Source: an uncultured Gammaproteobacteria bacterium (lineage in GTDB: Bacteria > Pseudomonadota > Gammaproteobacteria > Pseudomonadales > Azotimanducaceae). From it: a DNA stretch of 45,272 nt. The stretch's first letter is position 1, and each line of letters starts with the position of its first letter. Below the pieces are notes generated by a model, which saw nothing but the letters and a program-made list of their open reading frames with translations, was not told where the DNA came from and did no database searches. Location of the stretch: contig CAJYCI010000003.1 of NCBI GenBank assembly GCA_913428515.1, forward strand, positions 1-45,272, given 5' to 3'. Below, piece after piece: positions 41,413 to 45,272 of the stretch. The translations under genes and the position numbers were made by a program.

Positions 41413-42333
41413 GTGAAATCTTTTACTATCGTATCAGAAGATGGATTTATTATTCCCTGTTACCAGTGGGAAATTCCGAAGCCTCGGGGGTTTGTTCAGA
41501 TCATCCACGGTATGGGAGAGCATGCGAGAAGATATGATTGGGCTGCGAATCAACTAAATAAAGCTGGATATCACGTTGTTGCAAATGATCAGAGAGGTCA
41601 CGGAAGGGCGATAAAAGAAATACCGGGAGAAATGGGCAAAGATGGTTGGATAAGCTCGATAAAAGATGCTTACAAAGTGAATTCTTTCATAAGAGAGATC
41701 TCTGTAAATCCCACGATTTTTATGTTGGGTCACAGTATGGGTTCCTCTCTAGCTATTCACTACGCATGTTTGTACGGTAATTCTATCGACTCATTGATTC
41801 TTTCAGGTCCTCCAGGATTTATAAGTGGATTTCAGTCTTTTATAACTAGGTGTATTTTGAAATTCGAGGGTTTCTCCGTCGGTGAAGGTAAAAAGAGTAA
41901 ACTCATGCAAAAAATGCTGTTTGAAAAACCGAATGAAAACTTCAAAACCGATGGCTCAACTGGGTTTGAATGGCTTTCTCGAGATAGAGAGTCGGTTTCT
42001 AAATATGTCTCAGATGATCAATGTGGGTTCGTCCTTACAATAGGTTCGCTCTCGCAAATGTTTGAGGGTATGAGATTAAGCCAACGTCGAGACATGCTTA
42101 TGCGTATCCCTAGTTCCTTGTCTATTAAAATAGTAGCAGGAGAAGATGATCCTATTCATCGCAAAGGAGTTGGGATTTTGGCTATGATGCAAGATTATAA
42201 GAAAGTCGGCCTCAGAGGAGTGCACCTTGAAATCTATCCAGGTGCGAGGCATGAATTATTAAATGAGACAAATAAAAACCAAGTCATTTCTAACCTTGTT
42301 AGTTGGATGGAAACAGTAGAGCCTAACTTATGA
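41413..42333 (+). CDS. Monoacylglycerol lipase-like alpha/beta hydrolase
   Basis: A 306-aa serine hydrolase of the lysophospholipase / monoacylglycerol-lipase type ('hydrolase_4'). HGMGEHARRYDWAANQLNKAGYHVVANDQRGHGRA is the family start. The nucleophile is S108 in GHSMGS; Asp in GEDDPIH and His in ARHELLNE complete the triad. The start is GTG at 41413, set by AAAAGG upstream. The stop overlaps gpsA by 4 nt (ATGA), which links lipid hydrolysis and glycerol-3-phosphate metabolism in one transcript. Confidence 0.9.
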   Translation: MKSFTIVSEDGFIIPCYQWEIPKPRGFVQIIHGMGEHARRYDWAANQLNKAGYHVVANDQRGHGRAIKEIPGEMGKDGWISSIKDAYKVNSFIREISVNPTIFMLGHSMGSSLAIHYACLYGNSIDSLILSGPPGFISGFQSFITRCILKFEGFSVGEGKKSKLMQKMLFEKPNENFKTDGSTGFEWLSRDRESVSKYVSDDQCGFVLTIGSLSQMFEGMRLSQRRDMLMRIPSSLSIKIVAGEDDPIHRKGVGILAMMQDYKKVGLRGVHLEIYPGARHELLNETNKNQVISNLVSWMETVEPNL

Positions 42334-43319
42334 ACAAGATAGCTTTAATTGGATTGGGGAATTTTGGTACTGCACTAGCTCGCAACTGGATAGATCACGG
42401 TCTTCAAGTAAAGGGGTGGACAGTAGAGGATGAAGTTTATAGCAGTATTAAGGAGACAGGAGTTAATGAAAAATACCTCCCAGGAATCTCGATTAAGGGG
42501 CTGATGGTTTCGAAGAGCCTAGAGGAGACTATCAGCGATTCAAATCTGATAGTCTTAGCGTTACCATCTTCAGTCGTAATCAGTGTATTCGAGGATCTTA
42601 TTGGCTATCTTTCTGATAGCCATGTTTTACTTGACCTAGCGAAAGGACTTGCTGCTGATGACAGACTTATATCGGAAACAATAGGAGAGAAGCTTCACCT
42701 TGCTGGGCTCAAGACACGTCTCTGTGTCGCGATGGGCCCTACAATAGCGACAGAATTAGCGAGGGGCGTCTATACTTCCGCTCTAGTCACAAGCTCAGAT
42801 TACGAATTAGCGAAGGAGCTGGCAAAATTATTGTCAACGAGCGCGCTCAAGTTGACCGCAGCAACCGACTCTCTGGGCGCAGAATATTGGGGAGCCTTTA
42901 AAAACGTTATTGCTCTTGCTTGTGGTGTTGTAGATGGTCTAAAAAACAAAGGTCGGGGTGGAGATAATCTAAAAGCAGCAATTTTTGCAGTTGGTTATCG
43001 GGAGGCCTTTATTCTCCTTCCTGCTCTGGGGGCGCAAGAGAAAACAGCTTTATCAGCAGCAGGAATTGGCGATCTTTTCGTTACCGCCACCTCGCCTTAT
43101 GGAAGAAATAGAGAGATGGGAGAGCGTTTGGGCTCAGGGCAGAGCTTAGAACAAGCGACTAAAGAAATGGTTATGGTCAGTGAAGGTGTTAACGCCGCTC
43201 GTATGTTCAAAAGAGTTTTTTTATCGAAGCAGATCGAATCCTCTTTTGTTGATGCTGTCTGTGATTTTTTGGACGCCAAAATCGATCCTGACACCTTAAT
43301 TCAAGAATTGCTGAGTTAA
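42330..43319 (+). CDS. gpsA: NAD(P)H-dependent glycerol-3-phosphate dehydrogenase
   Basis: Makes sn-glycerol-3-phosphate from dihydroxyacetone phosphate for phospholipids. 329 aa, family length. GLGNFGTALA near residue 8 is the dinucleotide loop. AMGPTIATELARG, GAEYWGAFKNVIALACGVVDGL (catalytic Lys) and GIGDLFVTATSPYGRNREMGERLG match GpsA landmarks. Some usual residues differ (GPTIATE for GPSFAxE), so it is a divergent member; other 3-hydroxyacyl-type dehydrogenases are less likely. It follows the lipase-like gene with an ATGA overlap and precedes the PPIase by 1 nt. Confidence 0.88.
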   Translation: MNKIALIGLGNFGTALARNWIDHGLQVKGWTVEDEVYSSIKETGVNEKYLPGISIKGLMVSKSLEETISDSNLIVLALPSSVVISVFEDLIGYLSDSHVLLDLAKGLAADDRLISETIGEKLHLAGLKTRLCVAMGPTIATELARGVYTSALVTSSDYELAKELAKLLSTSALKLTAATDSLGAEYWGAFKNVIALACGVVDGLKNKGRGGDNLKAAIFAVGYREAFILLPALGAQEKTALSAAGIGDLFVTATSPYGRNREMGERLGSGQSLEQATKEMVMVSEGVNAARMFKRVFLSKQIESSFVDAVCDFLDAKIDPDTLIQELLS

Positions 43320-43320
43320 G

Positions 43321-44172
43321 ATGTCAATTCTGAAGGAGCCTCTAGTCCATTTCTTCCTCTTAGGTTTACTCCTTTTTGCTGTCTTCGAATTCAAAGGCGC
43401 TCCAACTGAGATAGGTTCTAAAGTTATCAGAATAGATCGAGATGTCTTAATTAATCACATGCAATATCGATCAAAATCTTTTGACCAGGAAAAATTCTCT
43501 CTCATGTTGGACCAGCTCTCTCCTTTGCAGACCGAGAAGTTGTTAGAAGAATTCATTCGTGAGGAGGTTTTATTCAGAGAGGCCAAATCTCTAAATCTGG
43601 ATAAGAAAGATTATATTATTCGTCAAAGGTTAGTACAAAAAGTTGAGTATCTTTTGCGAGCCTCCGAGATCAGGAGAGCAGTTCACCCAGAAGAGTTTTA
43701 TTCTTTAAATAAGGATAGGTATCTAATTCCAAGAAAGATAACTTTTACCCATATCTTCTTCGGTAAGCAAGAAAGAGGAAGTTGGTCAAAGGCAGAGCGG
43801 TCAGCCGAAAAATTGTTGACGGAACTTCTTTCTGAGCCGCTGGATAAAGGAAAGGAGATAAACAACGGCGACAGATTCGTTTTCCATAAAAATTATGTCG
43901 AGAAATCTTCTGAGCATATTAGCTCGCACTTCGGCAAACAGTTCAGCGATGCTTTGTTTGAATCAGGAATTGAGATATGGGAGGGACCAATTAAAAGTGC
44001 TTATGGGCAGCACCTAGTTTACGTAAGCAATATTTCTGAGGAGAGAATTAAAAACTTAGAAGAAATTTACGAGCAGGTAGAATGGGATGCTAAACAAGCA
44101 GCGATAACAGAACTTACCGAAACGTTTATCGTAGATCTTAAGAAAAAATATAAAGTCGTTGTCGATCTTTGA
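43321..44172 (+). CDS. Membrane-anchored PpiC-like peptidyl-prolyl isomerase
   Basis: A 283-aa protein with an N-terminal TM segment (HFFLLGLLLFAVFEF) and a periplasmic body. Residues 130-240 form a parvulin-like domain: KITFTHIFFGKQERGSWSKAERSAEKLL, then FGKQFSDALFESGIEIWEGPIKSAYGQHLVYVS. The family assists folding of exported proteins. The catalytic motif looks weaker than in SurA/PrsA, so a chaperone role is possible. It sits between gpsA (1-nt gap) and the HupE/UreJ-like gene (TTGA overlap). Confidence 0.82.
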   Translation: MSILKEPLVHFFLLGLLLFAVFEFKGAPTEIGSKVIRIDRDVLINHMQYRSKSFDQEKFSLMLDQLSPLQTEKLLEEFIREEVLFREAKSLNLDKKDYIIRQRLVQKVEYLLRASEIRRAVHPEEFYSLNKDRYLIPRKITFTHIFFGKQERGSWSKAERSAEKLLTELLSEPLDKGKEINNGDRFVFHKNYVEKSSEHISSHFGKQFSDALFESGIEIWEGPIKSAYGQHLVYVSNISEERIKNLEEIYEQVEWDAKQAAITELTETFIVDLKKKYKVVVDL

Positions 44173-45161
44173 ACCGATATATTTTTGTATTTATATTTTT
44201 TGCAGCTCACAGCCTCGCGCATGATGCTCGGCCCATATATATAGAAATAAACGAGAACGATCGTGCTCAACCGAGTTACGAAGTTAAAACTAAGATTCCT
44301 GATAGCCTAAATTTCTTTCCAGAGGTCAGCCTTCCGGAGGATTGTAAATTGGATGCTCCATTCGAGAAAGAAAGGGGCAGCGGCTTTTCTGTCCTTCGAA
44401 CGCAATTTTCTTGCTCTGAAATGATTCAAGGTAAATTACTGACTATAGATTTCCCTGAGCCTAATCCATCTCTAAGCATCTTGATTCGAATTTCTTCTCG
44501 AAATGGAGAGGTCCATACGAGTTTGCTTTCTCCTGGCGAATTCGAATGGCTAATCCCCGAGACCGAAAATATCTCAAGCATCGCGAAGGAATATACGGAC
44601 TTGGGTATAAGACATATCTTAGGCGGCTACGATCACTTACTTTTTGTTCTATGTTTGTTTTTTGTTGTCATTCTTCGGGAACAAAAAAAGTGGCGAATCT
44701 TAATTCTTACTGTAACGGGGTTTACCTTAGCTCACTCCTTTACCTTAGCTTTTTCTGTTTTTGATTTGATTACTATGCCGATATTATTTGTTGAGGCCTT
44801 AATCGCTCTGAGCATTACTTTTTTAGCCCTTGAATTAGCAAAGTCGGACAAAAACTCTCTTACTTTTACCTATCCTTCAATTGTGGCAGTGGCCTTTGGC
44901 TTATTGCACGGTTTTGGTTTTGCGTCGGTTCTTAAATCAATTGGTCTTCCTCAATCTGATCTTTTAGTTGGACTATTATTTTTTAACTTGGGCGTAGAAA
45001 TTGGCCAGGTGATTTTCTTATTTTTCATTGGGTTCATTAGTTTAAGCTTTGTGCGAATGTCCATGTCGTTAGAAAAGCAATCAGTTTTGATCGCCTACAC
45101 CGCTGGAGCTAGCAGCGCTTATTGGGTCATAGATAGAGTGATGGGGTTTTTTTCGATCTAG
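44169..45161 (+). CDS. HupE/UreJ-family membrane protein
   Basis: A 330-aa protein: signal peptide (MNRYIFVFIFFAAHSLA), an extracytoplasmic domain of about 120 residues, then six predicted TM segments. LGIRHILGGYDHLLFVLCLFFV and GFTLAHSFTLAF carry the His/Asp residues of the HupE/UreJ fold, which is linked to nickel or cobalt uptake in the classical members. The long N-terminal domain marks the 'HupE/UreJ_2' type, whose substrate is unproven. The start is TTG, overlapping the PPIase stop (TTGA). Confidence 0.82.
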   Translation: MNRYIFVFIFFAAHSLAHDARPIYIEINENDRAQPSYEVKTKIPDSLNFFPEVSLPEDCKLDAPFEKERGSGFSVLRTQFSCSEMIQGKLLTIDFPEPNPSLSILIRISSRNGEVHTSLLSPGEFEWLIPETENISSIAKEYTDLGIRHILGGYDHLLFVLCLFFVVILREQKKWRILILTVTGFTLAHSFTLAFSVFDLITMPILFVEALIALSITFLALELAKSDKNSLTFTYPSIVAVAFGLLHGFGFASVLKSIGLPQSDLLVGLLFFNLGVEIGQVIFLFFIGFISLSFVRMSMSLEKQSVLIAYTAGASSAYWVIDRVMGFFSI

Positions 45162-45233
45162 AGACTCGCGAATTTGTTTATAACGAAAAACTTCGGATAA
45201 ACTAAGAGAACTAATCAAGTGGATGGACCGTCT

Positions 45234-45272
45234 GTGAGTGAACTTTCTAAACCTGAACGAGTTTTGTATGCG
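45234..45272 (+). CDS. Start of a further gene (3' end off window)
   Basis: From a GTG at 45234 an open frame runs to the window edge (VSELSKPERVLYA). It is 72 nt after the HupE/UreJ-like gene. Only 13 codons are visible, so it is neither identifiable nor certain. Confidence 0.3.
   Translation, partial: MSELSKPERVLYA

Noticed and set aside
1-45272. CRISPR arrays, tRNA/rRNA genes, transposases, prophage genes
   Set aside because: No repeated spacer pattern, cloverleaf-like gene, transposase or phage-type reading frame was seen in any gap or frame.
3-45272. Pseudogenes or frameshifts
   Set aside because: All main genes have near-normal family lengths with intact motifs. The short P450 N-termini occur in both copies and look genuine.

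Overview
The window is gene-dense, single-copy bacterial chromosome with moderate-to-low G+C by eye. It carries 42 complete or nearly complete protein genes and two edge fragments. No rRNA, tRNA, insertion sequence, phage gene or CRISPR array is visible, and no gene-free stretch exceeds 300 bases. The gene set suggests a heterotrophic gammaproteobacterium, probably marine: a SelO with a third-from-last Cys, YghU, Can-type carbonic anhydrase, GpsA, DUF481 and HupE/UreJ-type membrane proteins, next to many lipid and xenobiotic oxidation enzymes. This placement is inference from gene content; no phylogenetic marker is present.

Layout. 3-368: end of a MaoC-like gene. 371-7170 (-): a six-gene run of EthD-like protein, SDR, S41 lipoprotein peptidase, CaiB-type CoA-transferase, tandem DsbA/HCCA-isomerase-like protein and metallo-beta-lactamase-fold hydrolase. 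It diverges at 7171-7285 (with a perfect inverted repeat) from an SDR + SnoaL-like pair (+), which converges on a Rieske oxygenase (-). 10219-11214 (+): DUF481 protein. 11339-16504 (-): yghU, VOC protein, acyltransferase, selO, haloalkane-dehalogenase-like hydrolase and NIPSNAP. 16561-17382 (+): PhyH dioxygenase. 17359-25562 (-): a very tight seven-gene operon of molybdenum hydroxylase large subunit, amidohydrolase, two tandem P450s, SDR, ThuA-like protein and SDR. 25745-28614 (+): GPH-type symporter and a third P450. 28657-31914 (-): MFS transporter and GH20 hexosaminidase. 32004-32792 (-): SDR. 32892-35047 (+): carbonic anhydrase and Baeyer-Villiger-like flavoprotein. 35075-41298: two sulfotransferases, enoyl-CoA hydratase, PNPOx-fold protein, SSS symporter and a DUF7064/7065-like protein. 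41413-45161 (+): monoacylglycerol-lipase-like hydrolase, gpsA, PpiC-like PPIase and HupE/UreJ-like protein, followed by the first codons of another gene.

How the genes may work together. Six oxidative enzyme classes (three P450s, a Rieske oxygenase, a PhyH dioxygenase, a Baeyer-Villiger-like flavoprotein, a molybdenum hydroxylase and five SDRs) sit with CoA-transferase, MaoC and crotonase members. This points to uptake and stepwise oxidation of hydrophobic or cyclic compounds into CoA thioesters. No substrate can be named from sequence alone. No ferredoxin, ferredoxin reductase or Mo-hydroxylase partner subunit is encoded here, so electron-transfer partners must lie elsewhere.

The most unusual part is 17359-25562. 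Its seven genes are separated by -22 to +3 nt. Its two paralogous P450s are short at the N-terminus and carry His where the I-helix normally has an acidic residue. Its Mo-hydroxylase large subunit stands alone. Its amidohydrolase appears to carry Glu at the usual fifth metal-ligand position.
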